From assembly GCF_010882175.1 (NCBI RefSeq), contig NZ_WKLH01000001.1:1-64000 (forward strand): a DNA stretch of 64,000 nt, given 5' to 3'. The stretch is from Mangrovibacterium lignilyticum (lineage in GTDB: Bacteria; Bacteroidota; Bacteroidia; Bacteroidales; Prolixibacteraceae). This document shows positions 42,181 to 51,626 of the stretch, one piece after another (the first letter of the stretch is position 1; every line of letters starts with the position of its first letter). Under the pieces are notes generated by a model. It saw nothing but the letters and a program-made list of their open reading frames with translations, ran no database searches and was not told the origin of the DNA. The translations under genes and the position numbers were made by a program.

Positions 42181-43863
42181 CTAGTCTATCTTTTCGTATA
42201 CTATTTTCAATATCTCCTGCTCTTTCAGCTCTGCTTTATAAAGCAATTCTTCAGCATGTTGTTTCAGCTGAGCGACCTTTTCCTTATCATTCAATCCACC
42301 CAGGTTTATCAAAACATTGAAATAGGCTCCCTGAGCCGCTGTACGGGCACACAATGCCCCTACTCCTGCATCCGAAACAGAGTTCGGATTACCGATCGTC
42401 GCCATTGCTTCAATCACTTCCATCGATTCGAAGGCAGTTTCCATCACTGATAACGGAGTCGAAATAGCATTTAGAGTTGCCTGTTGAATGGCTTCAGCTC
42501 TTGCCACCTTTTCTGTATCGCTACTTTTAGGCATTCCAAAGGCATTCATCATCTGTTTGAATGCCAATGTGTCCTCATCAACCAACTTCAACAACCAATT
42601 CTGATGAACTTTGGCTTTCTCCGCCCATTCCGAAAATTCATCCCATTTTTCATCCCAACCTCGCTTATGAGCTGATAAATTGGCGACCATTCCTGCCAAA
42701 GCGGCTCCCAGAGAGCCAACATAAGCAGAGATCGATCCTCCGCCGGGCGCCGGAGATTCGGAGGCTGTTTCGTTCGCAAAAGCAACCAAACTTTTTTCCC
42801 GAAGCAATTGTTCTTGCGACTCCAACTGGTATTCAATAATGCGCTCTTTCGGGTTAAATGGTGCCAACTCGTCAAGTCCCATTGACTTAACCGCTATTTT
42901 AATAATTTCTTCGTCTGCCACACCAGTTGACCGTTGTTGTTTCCGAAGGAAATACTTCCCGGCATCCAACATCGCCTGCAAAGGAATGAGACCAATAAGT
43001 TCAGAGCCTGTAGCCCGCATTCCCCGCTCTTCAGCACTTTTACAAACCGCTTCGAAAGCCTTGTGGATGGACGTAACAGTAATATCCGTCAAATTCATAG
43101 AAATTTGCGCAACACCATATTCTTCAATAAACCACCCGATGGCTCTGACTTTCTTCAAAGTTCCCGGAACACGGACAGGTTCACCGCTTTTATCTTTCAC
43201 AATTTTACCGGTTACCGGATCTCCTTCGCGCAACACACGACCTGCTTCGCGCACATCGAAGGCTACTGCATTCGCGCGACGTGTTGATGTTGTATTCAGA
43301 TTCACATTATAAGCAATCAGGAAATTGCGTGCACTAACAGCTGTCGCCCCTGCTTTAGCGTTAAATTCCGTCGGACCGAAATCGGGTTTCCAATTGGGAT
43401 CTTTCAGTTTTGCAGGCAATCCTTCATATTCTCCGGAACGACAGTTTGCCAAACTTCGACGTTCCTCATTTTGAGCTGCAAACTCATAGCAATAAACAGG
43501 AATGGCTAATTCTTCACCAATACGCTGTGCTAATTTTCGTGCGTGAACGATGGTCTCTTCCATCGTGATATTGGCCACAGGCACCAGCGGACAAACATCG
43601 GTCGCTCCAAATCGGGGATGCTCTCCCTTGTGCTTGCTCATGTCAATCACTTCCGAAGCTTTTTTAACCGCTCTGAAAGCAGCCTCAACAACTGCATCCG
43701 GCGTCCCAACAAACGTCACGACCGTGCGATTCGTTGCTTTTCCCGGATCGACATTCAGTAATTTTACTCCCTTAACGCTTTCGACTACGTCGGTTATTTG
43801 TTTTATGATGGCAGGATTTCGCCCCTCGCTAAAGTTAGGAACACATTCTATCAATTGATTCAT
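42181..43863 (-). CDS. ftcD: Bifunctional glutamate formimidoyltransferase / formimidoyl-THF cyclodeaminase
   Basis: A 560-aa fusion. Residues about 1-300 are the formimidoyltransferase (C-V-P-N-F-S-E-G-R-N at the start, H-P-R-F-G-A-T-D-V-C-P near 82). Residues about 350-560 are the cyclodeaminase (S-P-A-P-G-G-G-S-I-S-A near 365). It moves the formimino group from formiminoglutamate to tetrahydrofolate and then forms methenyl-THF, the last part of histidine catabolism. It lies 12 bp after hutI. Confidence 0.95.
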   Translation of the reverse strand: MNQLIECVPNFSEGRNPAIIKQITDVVESVKGVKLLNVDPGKATNRTVVTFVGTPDAVVEAAFRAVKKASEVIDMSKHKGEHPRFGATDVCPLVPVANITMEETIVHARKLAQRIGEELAIPVYCYEFAAQNEERRSLANCRSGEYEGLPAKLKDPNWKPDFGPTEFNAKAGATAVSARNFLIAYNVNLNTTSTRRANAVAFDVREAGRVLREGDPVTGKIVKDKSGEPVRVPGTLKKVRAIGWFIEEYGVAQISMNLTDITVTSIHKAFEAVCKSAEERGMRATGSELIGLIPLQAMLDAGKYFLRKQQRSTGVADEEIIKIAVKSMGLDELAPFNPKERIIEYQLESQEQLLREKSLVAFANETASESPAPGGGSISAYVGSLGAALAGMVANLSAHKRGWDEKWDEFSEWAEKAKVHQNWLLKLVDEDTLAFKQMMNAFGMPKSSDTEKVARAEAIQQATLNAISTPLSVMETAFESMEVIEAMATIGNPNSVSDAGVGALCARTAAQGAYFNVLINLGGLNDKEKVAQLKQHAEELLYKAELKEQEILKIVYEKID

Positions 43864-43875
43864 AAGAACTTTGAA

Positions 43876-45123
43876 TTAAATAATTTCACCGTCCAAAATG
43901 ATGGTTTCAATCAAATTGCTCGCATAGTGATATGGAATATTGGCATAACCTGGCAATTCTTTCGTGATAAAAACATTACCCATTTTTCCGGTGCAGATAC
44001 TTCCGCAAATACCCTCGACTCCCATTGCATAAGCAGCGTTTATAGTGGTCGCATTAATTGCCTCTTCCGGTGTCATTTTGTACTTGATGCATCCCATGGC
44101 ACTCATAAAATTCATATTGCCGGATGGCGATGATCCCGGATTATAGTCAGAGGCTAAAGCGACCGGCAACCCTGCAGAAATCATCTCCCGAACAGGAGAA
44201 TAGGGCAAGCCCAAAAAGAAAGCTGATCCCGGCAATACGGTTGGCATTGTCTCGGTTCCCTTCAGCGTTTGAATTTCTTCACTACTCAGATAATCCAAGT
44301 GATCAACCGAAAGGGCATTGTATTTCACACCAACCTGCACACCTCCGGTAAACCCGAGCTCATTGGCATGAATTTTTGGTCTTAGTCCGTATTTCACTCC
44401 TGCCATTAAAATTTGTTCGGTTTCAAGAGGCGTGTAAAACCCTTTGTCACAAAAAACATCAATATAGTCGGCTAATTCTTCGGCGGCAATAACAGGCAGC
44501 ATTTCATGAATTATCATTTCAATGTATTTCTGCCGATCGTCACAATACTTTTGAGGCATCGCATGAGCGCCCAAAAAAGTAGCTTTTATGACCATCGGAC
44601 TGTCCTTCTTTATTCGTCGAATAACCCTCAACATTTTCAACTCCGTTTCGGTGGTCAACCCGTAGCCACTTTTTATCTCAACGGCTCCAGTCCCCTGCAT
44701 AGCGACCTCGTGCAGACGGCTCATTGCTGAATTAAAAAGTTCTTCTTCTGAACAACTTTCAATCATCAAGGCTGAATTAAGAATTCCACCACCACGCTGA
44801 GCGATTTCCTCGTAACTGAGTCCGTTAATTCGATCAACGAACTCTTTCTCACGAGTACCGGCGAAAACCAGATGTGTGTGTGAATCACAATAAGAGGGCA
44901 AAACTAAACGATTGGAACAATCCAATTCAACTAATACGTCGTTATCCAGCTTTTCATCCTTCAACTCACTCATCGGCCCAAACCCCTCAATAATGCCATC
45001 TCGCATTACCAGATAAGCATCTCTCAGAACAGGTAACGAATTCATTTTCGTCCCTGATTTAAACCGAACTGAACAATCTTCAACCTGAACTAATTCCCTA
45101 ATATTTTCGAGTACGATTCTCAT
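43876..45123 (-). CDS. hutI: Imidazolonepropionase
   Basis: A 415-aa amidohydrolase. The metal site starts C-D-S-H-T-H-L-V-F-A-G near residue 77; also E-I-K-S-G-Y-G-L near 150, H-A-N-E-L near 250 and S-D-Y-N-P-G-S near 325. It opens the imidazolone ring to formiminoglutamate, directly before FtcD. The start is the ATG at 45123; the Met at 45162 adds unrelated residues. hutH and hutU are not in the window. An imperfect inverted repeat 48-108 bp upstream may be regulatory. Confidence 0.95.
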   Translation of the reverse strand: MRIVLENIRELVQVEDCSVRFKSGTKMNSLPVLRDAYLVMRDGIIEGFGPMSELKDEKLDNDVLVELDCSNRLVLPSYCDSHTHLVFAGTREKEFVDRINGLSYEEIAQRGGGILNSALMIESCSEEELFNSAMSRLHEVAMQGTGAVEIKSGYGLTTETELKMLRVIRRIKKDSPMVIKATFLGAHAMPQKYCDDRQKYIEMIIHEMLPVIAAEELADYIDVFCDKGFYTPLETEQILMAGVKYGLRPKIHANELGFTGGVQVGVKYNALSVDHLDYLSSEEIQTLKGTETMPTVLPGSAFFLGLPYSPVREMISAGLPVALASDYNPGSSPSGNMNFMSAMGCIKYKMTPEEAINATTINAAYAMGVEGICGSICTGKMGNVFITKELPGYANIPYHYASNLIETIILDGEII

Positions 45124-45482
45124 AGTATATGAAATATACCACAATTTATATAAAGTCTTCACATAAAATAGCTGCTAAAAATCATATAGGAAAAATCTCT
45201 TTAACAACACGTTTTTCCTATGATTAGCAGCACGCCGTTTGGGAGGAATAAAAAGTTTACAATATCAGATGTCAAAGTCTCTGCCAATAAAATTTCGGTT
45301 AACGCAACATTGAACGGTATTTGAGTGTTTAGGCTCCAATACCAGATTTGAACATTCGTTTAACTTATTAACTTTTATTTCACTTGGAACAAAAAAAGGC
45401 TGACATCGTGAGTACCTATCATTTTTTTAATCAATTTTACGCCCGGTTCCTAACACCGAGTCAAAGCCGCGGGTGTTGAGCA
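45124..45482. other. Divergent intergenic region between hutI and the DUF5686 gene
   Basis: 359 bp without a gene. Apart from the inverted repeat at 45171-45231 I see no perfect TAnnTTTG box for either side. The last 60 bp before 45483 are GC-richer than the rest. Confidence 0.3.
45171..45231. repeat. Long imperfect inverted repeat upstream of hutI
   Basis: The left arm (45171-45195) and right arm (45212-45231) pair as GCTGCTAA, TCATA and GGAAAAA blocks. The left arm has two bulges (AAA and TA), and a 16-base loop separates the arms. It could be an operator, a hairpin in the hut leader, or a small mobile-repeat relic. Confidence 0.6.
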
Positions 45483-48035
45483 ATGAACCGAATCAGAAAC
45501 AGAAAACAATACATGTTAAGTCAAACTTCTAAGTTTGCTAATAGGCTTGTCCGCTCTTTACTTTTGCTTACAGCAGTTTTATTGGGGACAACAAGCTATA
45601 GCCAGCAAAAAATGCTATTGGGTACAGTTACCGACCTCCAAACCGGTGAACCAATTCCTTTTGTCAATATTATAATAAAACACACAACAACGGGAACGAT
45701 GACCGACACAATCGGCAACTTCAGTCTCCGTTTTCCGGCTTTAACAGATACAATTCAGTTTACTGCAATTGGCTATACATCGGTCGAAAAACTGCTGCCT
45801 CGAAAAGATATGCATTCCATCGAAATCGCCATGGCACCTGAAACCTTCGACATCTCTGAAGTTATGGTTGCTCCGGACGAAGGGCCTATGCGGGAACTTT
45901 TCCAGCACATTATGAACCGGAAGAAGGCCAACAATCCGGATCAATACAACAAATATTCGTACAAGAAATACTCTCAGTGGGAATATCAGATTAACAATAT
46001 TGGTGATAAACTACTGGATTCTAAAGCTTTTCGGAAGAATTCGAATGTCATAAAAACAGCCGATGACAGCACCAAATACCTTCCATTATACTTCTCGGAA
46101 CAGCTTGTTTTTAACGAAATACAGCGAGAACCAGCCAAGAAAAAGTCAACAGTTTTAGCCGACCGCACCAATGGAGTTGGCATATTAAACGACCTGGAAA
46201 TATCAGGATATACCAGTGCTTTGGATATGGAGGTGAATTTTTACGATAATTACATCAAGCTTTTCACCCAAAACTTCGTGAGCCCCCTGGCCGACAACGG
46301 ATGGTATTACTACAAATATTTTCTAGCCGACAGTTCATCTATTGATGGGGTGATGCACTACCGCGTTCACTTTCAACCTCGCCGTGCCGGAGAAAATACC
46401 TTCAAAGGATACTTCATTTCGGAGAATAAATATTACTCGATAGTCGAAATAGACGGAGACCTTTCTACAACAAGCAACCTCAACTTTTTAAAACGACTTC
46501 ACCTCAACAGCGAGTATTATTTTGTCAACGACTCTACCCCATTTTACAAACGGAATGAGATTGATGCCCTCTTTGATTACATTCCTTTTAAAAGTCAAAA
46601 GAAGGACACTAAACGACTATCGTTATTTTATACGCAATCAGCTTCCATTGATGAGGTAACAATCGATCCGGAGGGTGAAATAAAACTTAGCGCACCAAAA
46701 GCAAAATATGAAACGATAAAGCTGCCGGATGCCTACGACCGGGATTCCACATACTGGAAAGAACACCGGATGAAACAATTAACAGAGAAGCAAATTATGG
46801 TGGGCCAGGTTATCGACTCTATCAGTCGGATTAAGCAGGTCAATATCGCCAACAATTTGGCACGCATGTCTGTAAATAGCTATTACGACCTGGGCCGGTT
46901 TGAAATTGGTCCGTTTACCAGTTTTTATAACACCAATAAGGTTGAAGGCAGTAAATTCTTTTTCGGTGCCAGAACAAGTGAGGAGATCAGCAAGAACTGG
47001 ATGGTTTGGGGTGGCCTCGGTTATAGCACCCGCATTGAGAAACTTTCGGGAATGTTTGGGGTTGGCTACAAATTCAAAACCATCAACAGACAGGTACTAA
47101 AAATTGGTTACGACGACAAAATGATCCGCCATGGTGAAAATGAGAAAATATTGTATTTGTATGAAAATGCCTTCACTGCAACCGAAAACAACCTGATTTC
47201 GCAACTGTTAAAACACGATCCACTGGATGAAATATACAGAGAGGAAAAAATAACTGCGCAATACGACTATGAGTGGTATCCGGGCTTAATGAATAAATTG
47301 ATTGTAAATTATACCAAGCATTATTCACCCGAATTCTATCCGTTCATGCGTGACGGAAATCCGGTATTCTCCGTATCGGCTACAGAGATTAGTTTGGACA
47401 CTCGTTTTTCGTCGGAAGAAAAAGTAGTTGACAAAGGTTTCCTCCGCTTATACATGGGGACCGAATTTCCGATTATTCACCTAACGGTTGCAGGAGGACA
47501 GGTCTATTACGATAATCAATCCGGTTATTACGGAAGGCTAGCCTCAACAATCAAACAGGAAGTTTATATGGGGATGACTCGTTTCGACTACGCCATTGAA
47601 GCCGGTTGCTATTTAGGCAAACTCCCCTACACAATGCTTGACATCCCCCGCGGGAATGAAACCTATGGCTTGTACAGCTACGATTTCAACTTACTGAACT
47701 ACCTTGAGTATGTGCACGACAAATACCTTCATGCGTACCTCGAGTACCATTTAAATGGCTTTTTCTTTCGACGGGTTCCATTGCTAAAACGAGCTAATTT
47801 ACGTGAAGTGTTTTCGGCCAAGCTGCTAGTAGGCTCTGTCAGCAATAAACATGAAGAAATAATCAGTTTCCCGACTACAATTAGCAGTATGGATAAACCA
47901 TACATCGAATTGGGAGCAGGTTTGGAAAATATCTTTAGTATGTTCCGGATCGAAGCGCTTTGGAGGGTACAACCGGGATCAGTTATCGGTGCACCCCAGT
48001 TCGGAGTGCGCGCCAGATTTGAACTCGGCTTATAA
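45483..48035 (+). CDS. DUF5686 outer-membrane protein with carboxypeptidase-like N-domain
   Basis: An 850-aa protein: signal peptide region (about 18-42), a carboxypeptidase-D-like regulatory domain (about 46-125, L-G-T-V-T-D-L-Q-T-G-E-P-I-P-F-V-N), then a long DUF5686 region (about 140-850) with many amphipathic strands and a terminal G-V-R-A-R-F-E-L-G-L ending, as in an outer-membrane barrel. The family is widespread in Bacteroidota and not characterised; it is not a TonB receptor (no plug). The first Met is used; Met12 is an alternative. Confidence 0.85.
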   Translation: MNRIRNRKQYMLSQTSKFANRLVRSLLLLTAVLLGTTSYSQQKMLLGTVTDLQTGEPIPFVNIIIKHTTTGTMTDTIGNFSLRFPALTDTIQFTAIGYTSVEKLLPRKDMHSIEIAMAPETFDISEVMVAPDEGPMRELFQHIMNRKKANNPDQYNKYSYKKYSQWEYQINNIGDKLLDSKAFRKNSNVIKTADDSTKYLPLYFSEQLVFNEIQREPAKKKSTVLADRTNGVGILNDLEISGYTSALDMEVNFYDNYIKLFTQNFVSPLADNGWYYYKYFLADSSSIDGVMHYRVHFQPRRAGENTFKGYFISENKYYSIVEIDGDLSTTSNLNFLKRLHLNSEYYFVNDSTPFYKRNEIDALFDYIPFKSQKKDTKRLSLFYTQSASIDEVTIDPEGEIKLSAPKAKYETIKLPDAYDRDSTYWKEHRMKQLTEKQIMVGQVIDSISRIKQVNIANNLARMSVNSYYDLGRFEIGPFTSFYNTNKVEGSKFFFGARTSEEISKNWMVWGGLGYSTRIEKLSGMFGVGYKFKTINRQVLKIGYDDKMIRHGENEKILYLYENAFTATENNLISQLLKHDPLDEIYREEKITAQYDYEWYPGLMNKLIVNYTKHYSPEFYPFMRDGNPVFSVSATEISLDTRFSSEEKVVDKGFLRLYMGTEFPIIHLTVAGGQVYYDNQSGYYGRLASTIKQEVYMGMTRFDYAIEAGCYLGKLPYTMLDIPRGNETYGLYSYDFNLLNYLEYVHDKYLHAYLEYHLNGFFFRRVPLLKRANLREVFSAKLLVGSVSNKHEEIISFPTTISSMDKPYIELGAGLENIFSMFRIEALWRVQPGSVIGAPQFGVRARFELGL

Positions 48036-48120
48036 ATCGTGACAATTTGCAAAATTGCATGCAATCCGAATTCGGAAAGACAACTATTAGATTTGAAGAT
48101 TGAGGAGTAAAAGGAAGCAG

Positions 48121-48468
48121 TTAAACTTTCCGCAGGCGATTAACAAAGTTTTGTTCACCAATTTTAACTTTCAACAAATAAAGTCCGGAGTGTAGCTTGT
48201 TCAAGTTTAGACGAATTTTTTGCGTTCCAGGCATTATTTCAACCACCTCCCACTGTTGAACCGGATTTCCTAAAATGTCCATTAAAACAATGCTTGCTTT
48301 GGAAAAATCGTCACTGGTAATTTCAACAAACAAGTGGTCATCGATCGGATTTGGAAAAACACGCTCTACTTTTGTCGCATTTTCGTCTTCCGATGAAGGA
48401 GTATTTGTTTGGGCATTCCCAATCAAACCAGCTATTAGAAGTATTATAACAAGTAAAAATTCTTTCAT
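48121..48468 (-). CDS. Small secreted protein consisting of a T9SS type A sorting domain
   Basis: A 115-aa protein: signal peptide (1-19, ending G-N-A-Q), a short acidic linker (20-34) and then a complete type A C-terminal sorting domain (F-P-N-P-I-D-D-H-L near 38, L-M-D-I-L-G-N near 62, G-L-Y-L-L-K-V near 97 and a basic end). The type IX secretion machinery recognises this domain and normally removes it from a large cargo; here there is no cargo. It shows that the organism has T9SS. It could be a decayed remnant, a decoy or a machine component. Confidence 0.8.
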   Translation of the reverse strand: MKEFLLVIILLIAGLIGNAQTNTPSSEDENATKVERVFPNPIDDHLFVEITSDDFSKASIVLMDILGNPVQQWEVVEIMPGTQKIRLNLNKLHSGLYLLKVKIGEQNFVNRLRKV

Positions 48469-48635
48469 ATTTCTCTCCGAGTCCTATACAATATACGATT
48501 TTTTACCGAAAGGTAACCCCTAACATTAGGAGAATCCTCATTGCCAGGACACTGTTTTTACAGCAGGAATTCGCGAACTCAATAAGAGTTTATGCGAGGG
48601 GAAGAGAAAAAAGTTTCGATTTCGAAGACATAAAA

Positions 48636-48664
48636 AAAGCCTGTCAATATTATTGACAGGCTTT
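48636..48664 (-). terminator. Terminator after the ferredoxin gene
   Basis: A 13-bp stem AAAGCCTGTCAAT / ATTGACAGGCTTT with a 3-base loop; on the minus strand it is followed by a T-run, 20 bp after the ferredoxin stop. Confidence 0.85.
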
Positions 48665-48684
48665 AAATTTTATGCTGTCCGATA

Positions 48685-48855
48685 TTATTCTGCTACAGAA
48701 ATAGCATCAACCGGGCACACTTCGGCGCAAGAGCCACAATCAGTACAAAGATCGGCGTCAATCTTGTAAATATCTCCTTCAGCAATAGCTTCAACTGGAC
48801 ATTCATCAATACAAGTTCCGCAAGCGATGCACTCATCTGAAATTACATAAGCCAT
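48685..48855 (-). CDS. 2x[4Fe-4S] ferredoxin
   Basis: A 56-aa bacterial-type ferredoxin, easily missed because of its size. It has two C-x2-C-x2-C-x3-C-P clusters: C-I-A-C-G-T-C-I-D-E-C-P (about 10-21) and C-T-D-C-G-S-C-A-E-V-C-P (about 39-50). It carries low-potential electrons for enzymes such as pyruvate:ferredoxin oxidoreductase, suggesting at least partly anaerobic metabolism. It has its own TAnnTTTG box (48888-48895) and terminator. Confidence 0.95.
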   Translation of the reverse strand: MAYVISDECIACGTCIDECPVEAIAEGDIYKIDADLCTDCGSCAEVCPVDAISVAE

Positions 48856-48887
48856 AACACTTCTTTTTTATAGTTAAAGATTACGAG

Positions 48888-48895
48888 CAAATGTA
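48888..48895 (-). promoter_or_regulatory. Candidate -7 box for the ferredoxin gene
   Basis: The minus strand reads TACATTTG (TAnnTTTG), 32 bp before the ATG at 48855. Confidence 0.6.
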
Positions 48896-49009
48896 CGAAG
48901 TTTGAAAAAATATCAAAGTAACACCCCTTAATTTTTTATGAATCCAAATAAGCACTCTTAAAGTCCACTTAACATGCAGCCCTATTTCGGATAAAACACT
49001 CTTTAATTA

Positions 49010-49666
49010 TCAGGCATTCAGGGCCTTCTTCTGCTGTTTTTCGTAGTACTTGCAGAACTCCTTCAACCCACATTTGCTACATTTGGGCGAACGGGCCAAA
49101 CAGGTATAACGTCCATGCAAAATCAGCCAATGATGAGCCAGCGGAACTATTTCTTCCGGAAAATACTTCATCAACTGCTTTTCAGTTTCCAAAGGGGTTT
49201 TCGAGTTGGTTGTTAAGCCAATTCTCGCTGACACCCTGAAAACATGCGTATCAACTGCAAAAGCAGGTTTTTCGTATACTACCGAAGCGATTACATTTGC
49301 TGTTTTGCGACCAACACCTGGCAACTTTTGAAGCTCAGCAATATCATCAGGCACCACTCCTTTATAAACTTGTGTCAACATTTTGGCCATACCAACCAAA
49401 TGCTTGGCCTTATTATTCGGATAAGAACAGGAACGGATATAGTCAAATACTTCAGCTGGTTCAACTTCTGCCATCAACTCTGGCTTCGGGAAACGCTTAA
49501 AAAGATCCGGAGTCATTTGGTTCACCCGCTTATCGGTACACTGGGCCGAAAGAATCACAGCCACCAGTAATTCATAGGGATTTGAATAATGCAACTCTGT
49601 TTCCGCAATCGGCATCTCTTTTTGAAAATAGGCAATCACTTTCTCGTATCGTTCTTTCTTTTGCAT
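49010..49666 (-). CDS. nth: Endonuclease III
   Basis: A 218-aa base-excision glycosylase/AP lyase. The helix-hairpin-helix L-P-G-V-G-R-K-T-A-N (about 114-123) contains the catalytic Lys, and A-V-D-T-H-V-F-R near 137 contains the catalytic Asp. A C-terminal [4Fe-4S] loop has C-x6-C-x2-C-x5-C (about 190-206). It removes oxidised pyrimidines. The ATG at 49666 is used rather than an in-frame TTG 6 bp upstream. It is divergent from the ABC-F gene. Confidence 0.96.
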   Translation of the reverse strand: MQKKERYEKVIAYFQKEMPIAETELHYSNPYELLVAVILSAQCTDKRVNQMTPDLFKRFPKPELMAEVEPAEVFDYIRSCSYPNNKAKHLVGMAKMLTQVYKGVVPDDIAELQKLPGVGRKTANVIASVVYEKPAFAVDTHVFRVSARIGLTTNSKTPLETEKQLMKYFPEEIVPLAHHWLILHGRYTCLARSPKCSKCGLKEFCKYYEKQQKKALNA

Positions 49667-49688
49667 AGTCAATTATTTGAGCAGAAAA

Positions 49689-49696
49689 CAAAAATA
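49689..49696 (-). promoter_or_regulatory. Candidate -7 box for nth
   Basis: The minus strand reads TATTTTTG, 23 bp before the nth ATG. Confidence 0.5.
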
Positions 49697-49726
49697 CGCC
49701 ATCCGGCTTACTATGCAAATTATTCC

Positions 49727-49734
49727 TATTTTTG
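49727..49734 (+). promoter_or_regulatory. Candidate -7 box for the ABC-F gene
   Basis: TATTTTTG lies 14 bp before the first ATG at 49748, ruling out the longer in-frame extension from 49589. It is back-to-back with the nth box. Confidence 0.55.
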
Positions 49735-49747
49735 CGCAAAACATTTT

Positions 49748-51622
49748 ATGATGATCCCCTATTTGCAGGCTGAACAAATCTCGAAGCGCTTTGCTGACTA
49801 CATGCTTTTCGAAGATATTTCATTTACCATTTTTAAAGACCAGAAAGTTGCCCTAATCGCTAAAAACGGAGCGGGAAAAACAACGATGATGGAAATTATG
49901 GCCGGTAACGACACGCCTGACAGTGGGAAAATCACAGCCACGAAAGATATTAAAATTGGCTATCTGCGTCAAAATCCGGATTTGAATCCCGGAATCACTG
50001 TTTTGGAACAAGCCTTAAAATCCGACAATCCAGCCTTGCAAGTTGTACGCGAGTTTGAGAATGCGCTGAAACACAATGACCAAGAAGCGATTGAGCATCT
50101 CTCAAGCAAAATGGATGAATTGCATGCCTGGGATTTTGATGTGAAAGTGAAACAAATTCTCAGCCAGTTAAAGATCGACGATTTCGATCAACGCGTAGGA
50201 GAACTCTCGGGCGGTCAGCAAAAAAGGCTGGCTCTGGCCAATGTCTTGGTGAACGAACCGGATTTATTGATGCTGGATGAACCAACCAACCACCTCGATT
50301 TAGAAATGATTGAATGGTTGGAAATGTACCTGGAGAAAACCAACTGTACCTTGTTTATGGTTACGCACGACCGCTACTTCTTGGACCGGGTGTGTAATGA
50401 GATTATTGAGATTGATCAAAATCAGGTGTACAGTTACAAAGGCAACTACGGCTATTACCTTGAAAAAAGACAGGAACGCATTGAGCAACAGCAAGCATCG
50501 ACCGAAAAAGCGCAAAACCTCATGCGTACCGAATTGGAATGGATGCGCCGCATGCCCAAAGCACGAAGCCATAAAGCCAAATATCGCGTTGATCAATTTC
50601 AGGATTTAAAAGAAAAAGCCGGTTTTCGACGTCGGGATGAGAATCTGGAACTAAGCATTGCTTCATCAAGAATGGGGAGCAAAATTCTGGAGCTTGAACA
50701 TGTATCGAAAGCCTACGGCGATCTAAAGTTGATCGAAGACTTCAGCTATAAGTTTTCACGGTTCGAGAAGCTGGGGGTCGTTGGGAAAAACGGAACAGGT
50801 AAGTCGACCTTCCTGAACGTGATCACTCAGGCTATTGCCGCCGATACCGGAACCATCGACTGGGGACAAACCATCAAAATTGGCTACTACCGTCAAGATG
50901 GTATCAATTTTAAATCCTCGGAAAAGGTCATTGACGTTGTAAAGAATATTGCAGAGGTCGTTCAATTTGAAGACGGAACCAAAATGACTGCCACTCAACT
51001 ACTCACCCGCTTCTTATTCCCACCAGAAAGTCAATATGGTTTGGTTGAGAAACTGAGTGGAGGCGAACGACGTCGTTTGTATCTGTGCACTATCCTGATG
51101 CAAAACCCCAATTTCCTGATTCTGGATGAGCCAACCAACGACCTCGACATCATGACGCTGAACGTGTTGGAAGATTACCTGGCTGCCTTCGATGGTTGTG
51201 TTATCGTTGTTTCTCACGACCGTTATTTCATGGATAAAATAGTAGATCACCTGTTCGTGTTCGAGGGAGACGGAAAAATTAGAGATTTCCCGGGCAACTA
51301 CACCATTTATCGCAATAGCGTAGAAGAGGAAGAAGAGAAAGCATTGGCTCAAGAAAAAGCGCAGGCGAAGGAATCGAAAGCTTCAGCCCCCAAGCCAAAA
51401 GCACAGTCGCAAAAGCTTACCTTTAACGAAAAGCGTGAATTCGAGCAATTAGAAAAGGACATTGAACAACTGGAAGAGGAAAAAGCAAAACTAGAGCACG
51501 AAATGAACTCGGGAGAGTTGGAATCGGACGACTTGGTTCAAAAAAGCCAACGGTATTCTTCTCTGACCGATGAACTGGACAAAAAAGAATTGCGCTGGCT
51601 CGAATTGAGTGAGAAACAATAA
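49748..51622 (+). CDS. ABC-F family ATPase (Uup-like)
   Basis: A 624-aa soluble twin ABC protein without membrane segments. The first cassette has Walker A K-N-G-A-G-K-T-T and signature L-S-G-G-Q-Q-K-R; the second has G-K-N-G-T-G-K-S-T and L-S-G-G-E-R-R-R. Each has L-D-E-P-T-N-x-L-D. A linker helix lies between them, and a C-terminal coiled coil (about 555-624, K-x-x-x-E-Q-L-E-x-D-I-E-Q-L) resembles Uup. ABC-F proteins act on the ribosome; Uup-like members affect translation or DNA transposition stability. Two adjacent ATG codons (49748, 49751) are possible starts. Confidence 0.93.
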   Translation: MMIPYLQAEQISKRFADYMLFEDISFTIFKDQKVALIAKNGAGKTTMMEIMAGNDTPDSGKITATKDIKIGYLRQNPDLNPGITVLEQALKSDNPALQVVREFENALKHNDQEAIEHLSSKMDELHAWDFDVKVKQILSQLKIDDFDQRVGELSGGQQKRLALANVLVNEPDLLMLDEPTNHLDLEMIEWLEMYLEKTNCTLFMVTHDRYFLDRVCNEIIEIDQNQVYSYKGNYGYYLEKRQERIEQQQASTEKAQNLMRTELEWMRRMPKARSHKAKYRVDQFQDLKEKAGFRRRDENLELSIASSRMGSKILELEHVSKAYGDLKLIEDFSYKFSRFEKLGVVGKNGTGKSTFLNVITQAIAADTGTIDWGQTIKIGYYRQDGINFKSSEKVIDVVKNIAEVVQFEDGTKMTATQLLTRFLFPPESQYGLVEKLSGGERRRLYLCTILMQNPNFLILDEPTNDLDIMTLNVLEDYLAAFDGCVIVVSHDRYFMDKIVDHLFVFEGDGKIRDFPGNYTIYRNSVEEEEEKALAQEKAQAKESKASAPKPKAQSQKLTFNEKREFEQLEKDIEQLEEEKAKLEHEMNSGELESDDLVQKSQRYSSLTDELDKKELRWLELSEKQ

Positions 51623-51626
51623 GATT

